Source: Rhizoclosmatium globosum
Taxonomy: Eukaryota > Chytridiomycota > Chytridiomycetes > Chytridiales > Chytriomycetaceae
Direction of reading: 5' to 3'
DNA length: 64,000 nt
Assembly: GCA_002104985.1 (NCBI GenBank)
Contig: MCGO01000012.1
Location: forward strand, 558,001-622,000
The position numbers were made by a program, and so were the translations under genes. Under the pieces are notes generated by a model. That model saw only the letters and a list, made by a program, of their open reading frames with translations. It was not told where the DNA came from and did not search any database. Of the stretch, positions 46,087 through 58,788 are shown piece after piece. Positions within the stretch are counted from its first letter, which is position 1. Every line of letters starts with the position of its first letter.

Positions 46087-47535
46087 TTATTTCTCCTCCC
46101 TATCCGCAGGACTATAGGTCGGAATAGTATTGGCTGGTGCATCAGGTAAACCGTACAAGTGCGTAGCTAAAACACGATGAATTAAATACCCTGCTTTTAC
46201 ACAACAGAAATAATTATTAACAATACTCACCATACAGAACCACAGCAGCTCCAATAACAAACGGCAGCGAAATATAAAAGTCAAAGAGGAATACGGATGC
46301 AATGGCAGAAAGGATAATTGAAATTGATGTCGCGAATCCCTTCAAAATATTATCGGCGTACTTCATGGTGCCAAGAAATTCAATAATGAGTAATGACAAC
46401 AATCAAACCCAATACCTTCACAACCAACGCCACAATGAGGCCTCCAAACGCCTGGTTCGCAATAGCCATCCAAGCCCAGAAAGTGTATCCATGAAAGAAT
46501 CCTTTCTCAGAAATTGTATTCCCATCAATGAGGAATGCTGAAACCAAAAAACATTTTGTAAACGCGTTGTTCGACAATATAAAGAAACAAACCTCCAATA
46601 AGTCCTGGAATAATGCTAAAGGTACTCAGCTGGATGTTTCGATGCCACACTGACGCCTGAGTCCCCTTCAACACTTTCTCAAACCAAACTCCAGCCAGTC
46701 CTGAAAGCACACACGCAATAAAGACGGCAACGAGTCCAACAAAGCTGTTTGCGCCGCTCTTGGCAGAGACAGGGGTGCTGCTGCTGGTTGGCATTTGGAC
46801 AAGTGCGATTCCGATTGTTAATAAAACAAGGGCAGCCCACTTTGTGAGGGACAGTGATTTTTTGAGCATCATGACGGAAAATACAGCTGTTGTGAGAATC
46901 TTCATTTGATATGTGACCTAGTAGACGGTTGGTATCAGGGGCTGGTGTTGAAAACACTCAAAGTTGGAGTGTGAGTCCACCCTTGCATTACCTGGAAGGT
47001 GGCCGGATCCAAGTTCGAGACAGCCAGGTACTGCAAGTTATTCTGGATGACATCTAATTGAAGCAGTTAGGTCGAGTCGTCGTTTGAATGAACTTCCACT
47101 CACAAAGCGCGGCTGGAACCATCATTTTCCAGCTTTCCGCCTCGGGCCCAAACAGCGCGGCAAAGATCTGGCTCAGATTCGCATTCTTGTTCTGAGGTTC
47201 GCGGACAAAGAGGCCGAAGCAGACGCAGAGTTTGGTCACTTCGGAGACGAGAACGGCGGTCGATGCGAGGTAAAGGTCCGCTTTCTTGACGCCGTCGCGC
47301 GAGTACTTCATTATTAAAACTGGTTGAAGTGGGTGAAGTGGTGCGTTTGAGTCGTTGGACTGGTGAGTGTGTGATGGGGGCAATCAACTGTACCGAGCAT
47401 CGAGTTCTGTACAGGTTGCCCATTAGATTGACAATGTTGGAGTGACAAAGTAGGCTGGGTTACCTGTACTACTAGTGTGAGAAGCGCCACGTACTTGAGG
47501 GGCATCCCAAACATGGTCGCATTTGATGAGGACAT
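46087..47535 (-). CDS. Nucleotide-sugar transporter (SLC35A-like), copy 1
   Basis: Eight exons: 47535..47464, 47406..47394, 47319..47104, 47053..46992, 46917..46593, 46537..46416, 46360..46231, 46166..46087, giving 339 aa. About ten TM helices; moves UDP-sugar (UDP-GlcNAc or UDP-Gal type) into Golgi/ER. Family marks are [53 protein letters not shown] and the C-terminal [19 protein letters not shown]. Exon 2 is only 13 nt (AACTCGATGCTCG), giving the NSML of the second helix. Followed at 73 bp by copy 2 on the same strand. Confidence 0.85.
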
Positions 47536-47608
47536 GGACAGTTTGTGCGCACTTTTCAAACAAAATCCAAATGAACCCGCCGACACAAATGAACGTTTAT
47601 TCTAATAT

Positions 47609-49084
47609 TCAGTTCTTGGATTCTTGTACCTTCACATACTGTGTAGGAGAGTCCGGCAGCCCGTATAAATGTGTCGCAAACAACACAAACCCACACCCCA
47701 CAATAAACACGAGCGATATCTCAAAGTTGAAGAGAAAGATGGATAGAATCGCTGATAAGATGATTGAAAGCGATGTGGCGAATCCTTTAAGGATGTTATC
47801 CGCGTACTATAGAAAACCGGTTATAAGATATGATTTTGTAATCAACCATTTACCTTTACAACAAGAGAAACGAGTAACCCTCCTAACGCTTGACAAGCAA
47901 TTGCGCCATATGTCCAACCATTGTAACCATGGAAGAATCCATCCTCAAATACTTTGGCACCATCCATCGCCAACACTACATTTTTTGTGTCAGCAATGAA
48001 GAACCACGTATGCGATTAATTAAATAATTTACCAGTAAATAACGCAGGAAATAAGCTGTAAAAGCTGCAAACCGCAAAGGAAAGTAAGTGATTTGTTGAA
48101 ACGTTGAAAACTGAAAGCTCACCTGAGCTGAATATTCTTTTGCCAAAGTGACGTCTTTGATCCTTTCAGAACTTTCTCAAACCTGCATCCCCCAAAGTCA
48201 GTTCAATATGCCGTCATCTCGCCCAAATCATCCCTCATTCTACTCACCAAACACCAGCGATCCCTGAAAGCACACACGCAATCGCAACAGCAGTCAATCC
48301 AACAACATTCTGTGCAGCCGTCTTCTCTGCATTCGCACTCCCCGAAGAATCCGTCTGCAACTGCACAAGTGCAACACCCAACGTCAAAATCACAAGTGAA
48401 ATCCATTTCAACTTTGACAAGGACTTTTTCAGCATCAACACTGAGAATATTGCTGTCGTTAGGATTTTGAGTTGGTATGAGACCTGTTGTGTGTGTTTTT
48501 TCCATCAGTTTTTGTTATGGATGGGGATAGAGAGTAGAGAGTCGTTTGAGACCTGAAACGTTGCTGGATCCAAATTCTCTACAGCAAGGTATTGCAGATT
48601 GTTTTGAATGACGTCTACATGATTATGATCGATTTAGGTCCCAAGGGTCCTCTAAAGAAAGTCAAACACTGCTCTTACAAACAACAGCTGGAACCAACAT
48701 CTTCCAACTCTCCGACTCACGCCCAAACAGATCCACAAACATATGCATGAAGCTTAAATTGCTTTGCTGCTCCTTGATGTACATGGCGATGCAGATGCAG
48801 AGCTTCACAAATTCAGAGGCGAGGACGGCGGTTGATTTGAAGTACATGGGCTCTCCCGGTAGTCTATTTCGAGAGTATTTCATGATGATGACTGAATGTC
48901 AGGGTTGGGCAGTTAGTGAGGGTTGGTACAGTGGGGAACTGGAGGCGTACCCAACATCGAGTTCTGTATTATTGATTGTTAGCGGCGTCCGATATGAGTG
49001 TGTCGAACGAACCTGTACTACTAGAGTCACTAAACTCAGATATTTGAGTGGTATGCCAAAGAGCTGACTGGTGTTATCGCCCAT
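47609..49084 (-). CDS. Nucleotide-sugar transporter (SLC35A-like), copy 2
   Basis: Nine exons: 49084..49013, 48963..48951, 48891..48679, 48614..48553, 48483..48248, 48182..48123, 48064..48033, 47975..47854, 47806..47609, giving 335 aa. Keeps the 13-nt exon (48951-48963). More divergent than copies 1 and 3: [37 protein letters not shown] loop, [12 protein letters not shown]. It has two extra introns in the FEKVLKG region and lacks the last intron of the other copies. Probable tandem duplicate that has changed substrate or role. Confidence 0.8.
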
Positions 49085-49194
49085 TTTGGAACAAACAAAT
49101 TGATCATCGTATATAAAACTAAGCTTCGACAAAGAAATGTCTTTACTCATAACATCTACAAAAAATCTACAAAACCCATAAAGAAGGAGAAGGG

Positions 49195-52100
49195 TTACAA
49201 GGACTCTTTGACCCACGCGTCAAGGCTTTCACGGTGAAGAGCCAAGAAACGGGTTCTGGTACGAATGGATTCAAGAACGTTATCAAGGGCACGCTTGAAT
49301 CCAACAACATCCTTCTTACGCTTAGCAACACCTTCCTCGTCCAATCCTTCACCAGCGGCCCACTTCTCAACCTTGACAGCAAACTCCTCACCAATCTGTC
49401 CAGAGGTAGAAATGGAAAAGACTCCACCAAGAGACGCCTTTTGAGGGAATCTCTCATCGAAGCGGTCCCAGTTCTCTTGGAACCAAGTCCACAACAAGTC
49501 CTTGGTAGCAACACTGTGAGGGTTGCTTCTGACTCCAGCAATGGCAGTTCCGAAATCTTGGGTCTTGACAAGATCCTTGTCCCAAACCGTGGTGTCAAGC
49601 CATTCCTTCACGATTTCGAGGTTGCTGACGCTTCCAAGGGCAGCCAAAGCACCCGACTTCTCAGCAGCAACAGTGGCTGGGTTCTTGTAAATCTCCAACA
49701 CAGCGTCGAAATAATGTCTTGAGGTTTCGATTGTTGCATTCGACAACACAGTGCGGTAGGCGATAGAACGAAGTTCAGGATGCAAAGCCTTCGCGTCACC
49801 AGCGGCAAAGAGATCAAAGCGAGTACGAAGAGCTTCAATCACATCCGCGTCACCACTATCAGCGGCAGCCTCAATAGCAAGACTTCTCTTCAATCTGTTC
49901 CAGTAATCCTCACCATCAACAAACTCGTAACCCAAAGCCTCAACGTGCTTGGAGAACACGCGACGACCAAGAGCTTTGATTCCGTCCTTGACAGAGTCTG
50001 GTTCATTAAATGTAGCTGCTCTCAAAGTTCCCAATGAGCCTGTGATTTGAGAGAGAACGTTGTAGTCGGATTCAGACTCCAAGAACTTGATGAAGTTGAG
50101 CGCAGTGTTCAAGCCTCCCAATCCAGCGGATGCGAGAGAGTACGAGTCAGACAAGAACTGAACACGGTCACCAACTGAGAAAGCGCTTGGAGTCGTTTGC
50201 AAGATGTGGCCAATGGAAGTGATTTGAGCGTCCGTGTACTTGACGCGGTATACTCCTGAAGCCTTGTCGTTCAACTTCCAGAATGCGTTTTCAGAGGCAT
50301 CGTATGGGAATGTGATGGTTCCCTTCTTTTCGGAGAGAACGTGCTTTGTGGCGCCAGTCTTGGCAGTCAAGTGCGACACGACGGTGAGAGGAACCCACCA
50401 GGTGACAGTGTCTTCCTCTGGCTTCAATTCACCACCTGACAAGAAGCGGGACTGAGAAAGTGTCACAGTCAGGGTCTTGGCATCGTCATCGTAGACCTCA
50501 GACTCAACAGTGATGAGTGGGTAACCAGTCTCTTGAGTCCAAGCGTACATGAGTGTTGGGATGTCAAGACCAGAAGATTGAGCCAAGTGCTTCCACAAAT
50601 CAGCAGTAACAGTGTTCTTGTACTTGAACTCCTGGAGGTAAGTACGAACACCATCCATAAAGACTTGTCCACCCAAGAAGTCATTCAACATACGAATAAT
50701 AGAAGATCCCTTCATGTACGAAATTGCGTCGAAAATCTGTCCAACCTCAAGCGCAGACTTGACAGCAACATCAATAGGATGCGAAGACCGCAACGCGTCC
50801 AAGTTAAGGGCACCAGAAAGAGTTCCAGTAATATAACCCGTCCAAATATCCCACTCAGGGAACAAATGGTCAACAGCCAACCACCCAACAAAAGTTGCGA
50901 ACCCTTCGTTCAACCAAAGGTCGTTCCACCATTGCATCGTGACCAAGTTACCAAACCACTGGTGCGCCAGTTCATGGGCAACAACATACGCGACACCCTT
51001 CTTGCTTCTAATAGTCGACTTCTCCTCGTCAACCAAAAGCGCGGTGTTTCTGTACGTCACAAGACCCCAGTTCTCCATGGCACCCGCGCCAAAGTCAGGC
51101 ACAGCAAGGAGGTCAGACTTGGGGAGTGGGTACTCTGCATCAAAGTATTCGGAAAAGTATTCCAAGGTACGTGCGGCTTTGTCAAGCGCAAAGGCTCCTT
51201 GTGAAATGAGTCCCTTGACAGTGAAGAGACGGACTTGGATTGGTTTGGCGGCTGCGGGGAACTTTGGAGTTGCGGTTGTTTCAATGAATTCAAAGTCTCC
51301 AACCGCGTACGCGACGAGCTATTGACAAAATAAAACAAATGATGAATAAATAATTATAGAGGAAACAAGCTTAAAAAAAGGAATCGTTGTTACTCACATA
51401 AGTAGACATAAGCGGAGTAGTAGCAAACTTAACCTCCTTCACCTTCTTCCCCGCATGATTCACAAACTCAACCGAACTGATTTCGTTCATGTTACTCAAC
51501 GCCGTCAACTCCGCATCAACAACAAGCGTAGAATCGAAAGTAGCTTTCAACCCTGGCTCATCGAAACAAGGGAACGCCTGTCTTGCATCACACGCTTCGA
51601 ATTGAGTCACGACGAGGAACTTCTTGTTACCCTGTTTAAGTATGTGTTTTAAATGTGTGTTAAATGGTGGCGGTGGCGTGTTTCTGTGCAATATCACCTC
51701 GGTGTCGTTGTAGCTGGAGCGATAGAAACCGGCAAGGGCGTCGTTGTGGATCCCAGTGAACTCAGTGTGGAACTTTGCCTTGGATCCGGCGCCGATCATA
51801 TCGTCAAACTGGTAGGTGACCTCCTCCTTCTCAGTGTCATACCAGATCTTGGATGCGGTTTGGCTGTTGCATTGTGTGATTAGTATTCAGTATCGAGAAG
51901 AGATTCGGGTGGCTCACGTTTCGCCATCGACTGTGATGGTTCCGTTGATGACATTGAGCTTCTTGGCGTTCAACGTAATAGCATCAGTATCCTCGGTCAC
52001 ATCAAGGCTGAGATAAGGGAAGTATCAGTATAAGAAGTTTAGTTATTAATTGGATGGTACTCGATGGTCACTGCTCCATCGTATTTGAAGGACTCAAGAT

Positions 52101-52218
52101 CTGGAGCCAACCAAATGTTGTAGTGGCGTGGGACAAAGGCGGTTGGGAGAACGTCTCGGGAGGCAACAGCTTCAGCACCTCCAAGTGGAGTGCTTTCATC
52201 CAGTAGGCACTTGCACAT
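49195..52218 (-). CDS. M1-family zinc aminopeptidase (Ape2/Aap1, PSA-like)
   Basis: Exons 52218..52061, 52007..51918, 51863..51698, 51631..51398, 51318..49195, giving 923 aa. Removes N-terminal residues from peptides, downstream of the proteasome. N-domain LPTAFVPRHYNIWL; substrate loop GAMENWGLVTYR; zinc site HELAHQWFGNLVT with NEGFATFVGW; then the long helical C-domain (ERAP1-like). Length is usual for Aap1/puromycin-sensitive forms. No signal peptide, so cytosolic. The stop at 49195 lies 111 bp from the start of transporter copy 2. Confidence 0.93.
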
Positions 52219-52341
52219 GATTGATGGATGTTTTTTGGGGGGTGGATGAAAGAAGAAAGGCGGAACGGAACTGAGAAACGGTGGCGTCAATTCCACGTGA
52301 ATTGGGATTTGTCATATCCGCTCCGAAATTACACTGTTGGT

Positions 52342-53799
52342 TTATTCGTGTTTTGGAGTGGAATACTGTTTGAAGACTGCCTCGTCAACAGGATAACCCA
52401 ATTCAACTAACACCGACCGTCCCAAAACCTTCACATCATTCCACTCGTTATACACATGAATCGACACTCGAACGTATTTCGCTCCTCGGAACGTGAAAAC
52501 AGGAACCTCGATACCATGATTCTTTAACAAATCATCATGTAAATCCGAGATACCACACGCTTCTTCTCCACAGTCAACAGCAGCTTGACGACGTACAGGA
52601 ACACGCACGGAAACCATACTCGCAAACATGTCAAGATCAGGTGAGAGTGTGTCTGTATTCCAAACAGAGGATAGAAATACGGCAGCGCGGCGGGCAAGGA
52701 GTCGATTGCGGGTGTAAATCGAAGGAACATCCCCTTTGGAGAGCCATTTCAAAGTCTTGATCGTTATGGGAAGAGTAAGGTGAGAGGAATAATCGTTTGT
52801 TCCTTGCCAAATGAATTCCGCTTGCACGTTTCCGTTGGGGGCACCCCAAGATGTAATGAGAGGCTTAATGGTAGCATGGTGAGACGGATGAATGTACAGT
52901 AACGCTGTTCCGCGGGTATGGCAGAGCCACTTATGCGCGTTGGTCGTGTAGAAATCAGGTTGAAGTTTCTCCAGTTCAAGGTAAATCTGACCAATCCCGT
53001 GTGCACCATCAATCAAGGACATGATATTGTGCTTTTTACACATAGCAACAAGTTCATGGATGGGAAGAACAAGAGCAGATGGCGAGGTAATATGTTCAAA
53101 CAAAAAGAGTTTGATAGGCCCCTTCTCCACATTCACCAAATTCTTTTCGAAATACGCACGAGCATCGCGAATGATTGAGTCGGTAGTAATTGGCGATGTT
53201 GTTGGAATAATGTCGAGGAAGCAGCCTTGCCGTTGAGCCACGCGTTCCAGTGCGTACCGACACGCGCCATACGTGAAATCAAATGCAATAAGGCGGTATG
53301 CATTGTTTGAAGAAGTGACAGGTGTACAGACACTGTTCAGAACGGCAGCGATTCCTTCCTCCACATTCGTAACGAGAACTGTGTTTGCCGGGGAAGCACC
53401 GATCAAAGGGGCTGCCATGCGTATGGATCTGACCAGGTGTGGATAGAGAGTGTGGTAGAAGAAGGTGACTGAGTGAGCGAGAGTGAGTGAGTTAGGGTTA
53501 TCAAACACTTAAGTTAGGGTTAACAAGTCACCTGGATTCTCGTCCACTTCGCCCCGCCACTTTTCCGCGGCCGTCGTCGAAGTCCGCAGAGTTCGTCCGT
53601 ACGACCCATGTGCAAGGAACACAACTTTGGCCTTGTCCTTGTTGACAAAGAGTGAACTCAAAGTTGCTCGTCCAAAGTCCGGCGCTGGCGATCCTTCGAA
53701 TTCCGCATCAAATAATGACTCAAACTCTGGTAACGGCGGCGGGACGTACTCGGCATCGCTCTGGTGCTGTGCCAAGACAACTTGTGCATACGAGAACAT
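52342..53799 (-). CDS. Class V PLP-dependent aminotransferase/epimerase-like enzyme
   Basis: Exons 53799..53532 and 53468..52342, 464 aa. First ATG in frame is 53799 (MFSYAQVVLAQ). Fold-type I PLP enzyme: FLAHGSYGR near the start, then SLIDGAHGIGQ (PLP pyridine Asp) and the Schiff-base lysine in TTNAHKWLCHTRGTALLYI. Resembles fungal isopenicillin-N-epimerase-like and cysteine-desulfurase-like proteins; the exact reaction cannot be told. The 63-nt intron contains two TTAGGGTTA units on the plus strand. The coding part joins ENP to VTFFYHTLYPHL, a usual family junction. Confidence 0.82.
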
Positions 53800-53832
53800 T
53801 TCAAACCAACTTTTCAAATTATGGATATGTTT

Positions 53833-54330
53833 AATATTTGATCACTTATCGTCCAACGTCCACAGCTTGCCGAACCTAATCATATATCCATTGCGAATGT
53901 AATCAATGAACTGTTCAAGTGAGATTCCATGAAGTATACTGCTCGACTGAAAATGTTTTATCTCAGAAGCCATACGTTTCAGCTCTGGTGTTATTCAGTC
54001 AGTGCCTATCATAAGCCTGCCGTGGCTATACGCCGCAGAAGCAGCGAGTGTGCAATCAGCCGTCTTTTCTTTCACCATAATAACAGGATGGCCCTCAGAG
54101 TATATTCTGTGACCTTCGCTGGCAGGCAGGAACTCATAATAGTCATCCACATGTTCATCCATCCATGCTTTTCTTTCTGATGGAGTAAGTTGGTTAGGGG
54201 GATTGTTCATGTTCGCGGCAAATGAGTCGGAACAACAGTGGTTGTTAGGGAAGAATGTGCAGCCTGTACCACGGTGATGCTCTGGCGGCTGACACTGCTC
54301 TAAGGTCTGAAAGCAAAGTCTATTGAAGGA
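53833..54330 (-). CDS. Hypothetical Cys-containing small protein or gene remnant
   Basis: An open frame starts upstream of 54210 and includes GTGCTFFPNNHCCSDSFAAN, then MNNPPNQLTPSERKAWMDEH and VDDYYEFLPASEGHRIYSEG, ending in a stop near 53995. A second coding-like piece downstream (LKRMASEIKHFQSSSILHGI, YIRNGYMIRFGKLWTLDDK, stop near 53850) is in another frame, and I find no clean GT-AG intron joining them. It may be a small gene with an indel or a decayed gene. No family recognised. Confidence 0.3.
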
Positions 54331-54386
54331 ATAATAATTTGGCTCTTATAATAATTGGTACAAAAACAAACAAACAAGGGGAACAC

Positions 54387-57300
54387 CTAGCCCAACAAAC
54401 TTCTCACTACACTCCTCACCTCCCGATAATACCGCGTCTCCAACACCTTCAACGAGAACCCACAACACCGTCCATCCAAATCACAGTAAAAGAACGCCTT
54501 CAAAAACTCCATCACAAATTCCAACGCAGAGACCTGCTTCTTCTCTGCGTCTCCCAAAACAATAATCGCGCCACGTTCACCGGTCGCTTTCTTGCTTCGG
54601 ATTGTTTCCAATGAACTCTTCATACGGATCAACAACTCGTTCCAGAGAACTAAGGAAATCATGGACGGTCGGTCTTGACTCTGCTTTTGCTGTTCAAGTG
54701 ACAACTCGTCCAACAAATCCTCGCTTCCGTTTCCTTGCTCTTCCACCTGGAAATACGAGGGATACGTTTCACGCAAGAACTCATCGAGTAATGGACGATC
54801 AAGGTTTTGGTTCATCAGAGTGAGGTTCGTGTCGAGGTACTGAAGCAGTGGTAAGAGTGCTACTTCAACCTTAGCTTCGTCCACCACAGAAAACGCTGGG
54901 GAGGAAGGAGACGTGGATCGGTTTCCTTTGAATAAACCCCCCTTGAAACTTTGAGACACCTTCACCCATTCCGCTTCCGCAAACCGAATCATCTACCAGC
55001 ACCCGTTAATAACACAAACAAACACCTCACACTAAATTCAAAAAAAAACAAACAAACCTGATTCATCATAACCCGAACAATAGTCTCCCCCGTATACTTC
55101 AACGTCTGCATACACTTCTCAACCCAAAACTGCCGATCCCCAATCTCCCCATTCCGCAACACACGAACAACAAGCTTCCCCTGCGGCTCCAACTCCATCT
55201 CAAACTCGTGTGTCAAAAAGTCCTGGAACAACCGGTCCTGCAGCGAAAAACTGTCACCCGATTTCGTACGCGCAACGACTTGGTTCTTGATGAATGTCGA
55301 GTCATGGCAGATTTCAAAGTCGAAAAAGTTGCGACGCGCCATTTCGGGGTCCATCTTGAATTTGAAGTTCTAGGTTGTGGAAGGAGTTCAATTAGGAATT
55401 TTTTTAGACATGAAATAAGGATGATGTACCCTGTTCCACACTGGGTTCAAGTTTCGTTCAACTCGATGGGTAGTAAACTCTGGGGCACGTTGACCACTAA
55501 TCGAAATGTAGGCGTATGGATCGGTAGAGTACGAATCGGCAGCCGGTAAATTGAATGCACGCACGATGGAAATATCAACAATCATATTCGGTGCGTCAGG
55601 CTCGGACCTTATCGCACTTGCACTAATCATTTTACTCCCCTCAGAGATATTGAGTTCTGCAAAAATCATTTTTAAATGACGAATTGCACCAACGATATTG
55701 TTAAGTTTGATGCATTGCTGAATTAAGATACACGTAAGTCCCAAACTCACTTTCAAGAGAAACGGTTCTTACCCGAGGTTGAAAATCAACTGGCTGCTTA
55801 TCATTCTTGACCCTCGCCATCTCGTCAAACTCTTTACATGTCTGACCCGCAAACTCCATCAAGGACTTCCCCATCAACCTCAAGAATGACACAACGAGTG
55901 CTTCACGCCGCTTCGAGGCAGCTGACCCGTCTTTCAACTTCTTGACAAACATCAATCCGTTATTGAAGAACCCAAAGATATCGCGAATAGACGAGCTGTA
56001 CATAGTCGTTGGTGCGAGGATCGGGATAAAGTCATCGTTCTTGATTGCGTTAGACGCCCATTCTGTCCACTGCTCCTTCATAGTCTCAAGCCAATCCTCA
56101 ATAAATGGGCGGAAAAATTCTTCAATGTCATGTGGCTTTCCATCAAACAAGTTTGGGTCCAATTTGCTGAACAGTTCTGAAACGACCGAGTAAAGGCCTT
56201 CTGGGCCAAGAACCAAGTTCATGGCATCTTTCTTTTGTTCAAGCGTGAAATCCAGATGAATGTACTGGAGCACTGAGAGGAGCGGGAAAAAGTTGCGTTT
56301 GACATAAATGTCTTCAGCCATGAATCCAACTCGGAATCTACCACAGAAAGGAGTCAAAAAAAGTAAGAGAGCAAAAGCGAGAGTACAACAAACCTGCCAC
56401 AAACAGGGTCCCTGAAAAACATGTGATACATATCCAACTCTCCTCGAATCCATCGAGTCAACTTCACCAACCCACCCAATTCCTCGTTCGGATACAACCT
56501 CGCCGAATTCTTTTGATATTGATCAACAATATAATCGACAATGAATCCCTGCACAGTATCCTCAACCACCTCATTTGGATCACTTGGAAAATAGTGTCGA
56601 ATGATATAATCTTGAGAGATACGAATGTACACAGCAACGTAGCTCTGGAGTTCTCTATTGGCCCAGTCGCGGTCACCTTCTCGAGCAAGGTCGCCAAGTC
56701 TTGTGAATCGAGCTTGGATGTGGAATCGAAGTGCGTTCAAGTTCTTGGCGTATTCGTTATCCTTCATTTCGGTTGCATGATTAGATGTAGTTTCATCGAA
56801 ACTAAGGAGGTTACCTCGCTCCATCGAGTGCGTGGACAGTTGTCAGTCATGTAATCAATGAACCAGAACATTTTGTTCTGGATATCGCCGAGACCAACAA
56901 TGTTGTCACTGAAGAAGCCAATCAAGACTTCCATAAGGGCCAACTCGCGCCATTCTTTAGTCAATCGCCAGCGCTGTGCACACTGGCTCAAGAGTTGGTA
57001 GCTGCGTTTGGAAATATCTGGAATCCCTGTAGGTGGGAATGGCGTCTTCACGTCATGCTGAACGCATAGTTTGAGGAGGTATTTATAGTATTCGAAACGA
57101 CCTGGTGGAAGGATCATGTCTTCTTGTTCTTGGGTTGGAATCGATTTCTATTACAGTTTTGGATTAGATTACGTGTCGTTTCAAATGTTGTTGTTGTTTT
57201 TTTGGATAATCTCTTGCTCTCAATTTATACTCGTTCCTTGCATAGTCGTCTCATGTTCATATCCTCGCTATTTTTTCAAGCTCGTTCCTCGCGTATAACA

Positions 57301-58726
57301 AGCTCGTCCCTCGCGTTAACACTCATGTTCGTTCCTCGCTCTAAGACCCAGATACTCGCTCCTCAAAAAAAAGGGCTACAAACCTTCAAATTCGAAAACG
57401 ACAGCTGATATACTTTACACCACTGCCCAACACTCCCCGCCTCCACCTTCCTCCACTCCTCCCATAACTCTGAACTCTTAAAATCCTGCATCGGGGCATT
57501 GGGAATCTCCGTATCACATTTATCAAGGCGGTCCTTGTAGGCAAGGAGGCAGGAGTACGCCAAGTCACGAGTTCCACTGCTTCTAGCTGATTGACGGAGA
57601 TGGATAAAGTCTTGGTCGGAGCAAGGGATGAGGATGCGGAGGTATTCGAGGAGGGATGTGTCGAGGGTAGCGTCTTGGGAAGTGGATGTTGTGGAGGAGG
57701 TGGTTGAGGAAGTGGACGTGGAGTCGTCGAGTGGGGCGTAGAGAAACTTTCTGAGGGCGACACGGATGTATGTCAAGTCAGTTGGAGTTGGGTTTTGGAT
57801 TGTGACGTGAGAAAAGAATTTGTGGGTTGCTGCAGCGAGGGTTGTTGGGGCAGCTTCGGAGCAGATGACTTCGTGGAGAGTTGCGATGAAAATGAGGATT
57901 GTGGAAAGGAAGAGGGAGTCTGATTCTGCGGGAGTTGGTTTTGGGACGAGGGCTGCAATAAGGGTATCGGTTTCGTGTTTTGTGTTTGTTGCAATGACGA
58001 GGAGGACGGCTACGGCAAAGTCAGATTGGAAGTTAGCAGGCAGAGATTCAGTCTGCTGGAGATATCTGTTTTTGGAATGGGGGTTTGTAAGGATGTTGTG
58101 GGACAGGGAGACACCTTCAGCACGTACCTCCTAGCAGCCTTAGCGAATGTTGGCTGTGCGAAAGCGGCAATGCCTTGAGCAGGATCGACATGGGTGGATT
58201 CGAAGAGGGCAGCCTTTTGTCTGAGTCTGTTTATTGTTTAGTGTTTAGTGTTAGTGGATTGAGTAGAAAGCACTAGGACGCACCTCGCCCGGAAGTCCGA
58301 GACAGTTCTCTGGCCCAGAGTCAAAGCGCCTGAGGCAGCATCGACTGAGGCGCGGTCCTTCTTCTGATCCGCGGCGGAGGAGGCGGCCGAGGAAGTTGCC
58401 GTCGCTGCGAATCGAAGTTTGTCGCCCAATTCGCGAAGGTCTTTGATTGCCTGGGCTGCATTTGTTGTTGAAGTTGTTGTTGAAGTGGTTGAAGTGGTTG
58501 ATGCAGTTGAAGCAGGAGAAAGAGCAGTCGAAGCAGTCGGAGAAGAGGAAGGTGCATTGAACGACACGCAACACAGAGCAGCTGCTTTCATGGCCTCGCG
58601 TCGCAGTCGGTCGTCGTTGTTGCTGTTGTGGTTGCTGGTTTCGGACACGGACTCGGTGCGCACGGCCTTCGATGTCCGGGACAGCGTCGTCTTCTTGCGC
58701 TGCATTGTTGTTGTTGCTCGTGCCAT
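54387..58726 (-). CDS. Munc13/Ync13-like C2-MUN domain protein
   Basis: Nine exons: 58726..58284, 58226..58128, 58065..57384, 57147..56815, 56761..56394, 56337..55773, 55717..55430, 55369..55058, 54992..54387, giving 1231 aa. S/T/A-rich N-terminus, then the MUN/MHD helical region (GFIVDYIVDQYQKNSARLYP; FFRPFIEDWLETMKEQW), a C2 domain (IVDISIVRAFNLPAADSYST, DPYAYISI, RNLNPVWN) and a C-terminal MHD2-like part. Such fungal Munc13 relatives (S. pombe Ync13) act in exocytosis and septum integrity at the plasma membrane. Intron 57148-57383 is 236 nt with degenerate internal repeats. All phases agree. Confidence 0.82.
57240..57362. repeat. Degenerate GCGAGGAACGAG-type repeats in an intron
   Basis: On the minus strand, units such as GCGAGGAACGAA, GCGAGGGACGAGCTTG and GCGAGGAACGAGCTTG recur at irregular spacing inside intron 3 of the Ync13-like gene. 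Confidence 0.6.
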
Positions 58727-58788
58727 TTGGAGGACACTTTTTTGAAATGGTCGAACCTCACTTTCTTTATTTCTTATTTAATGACTTT

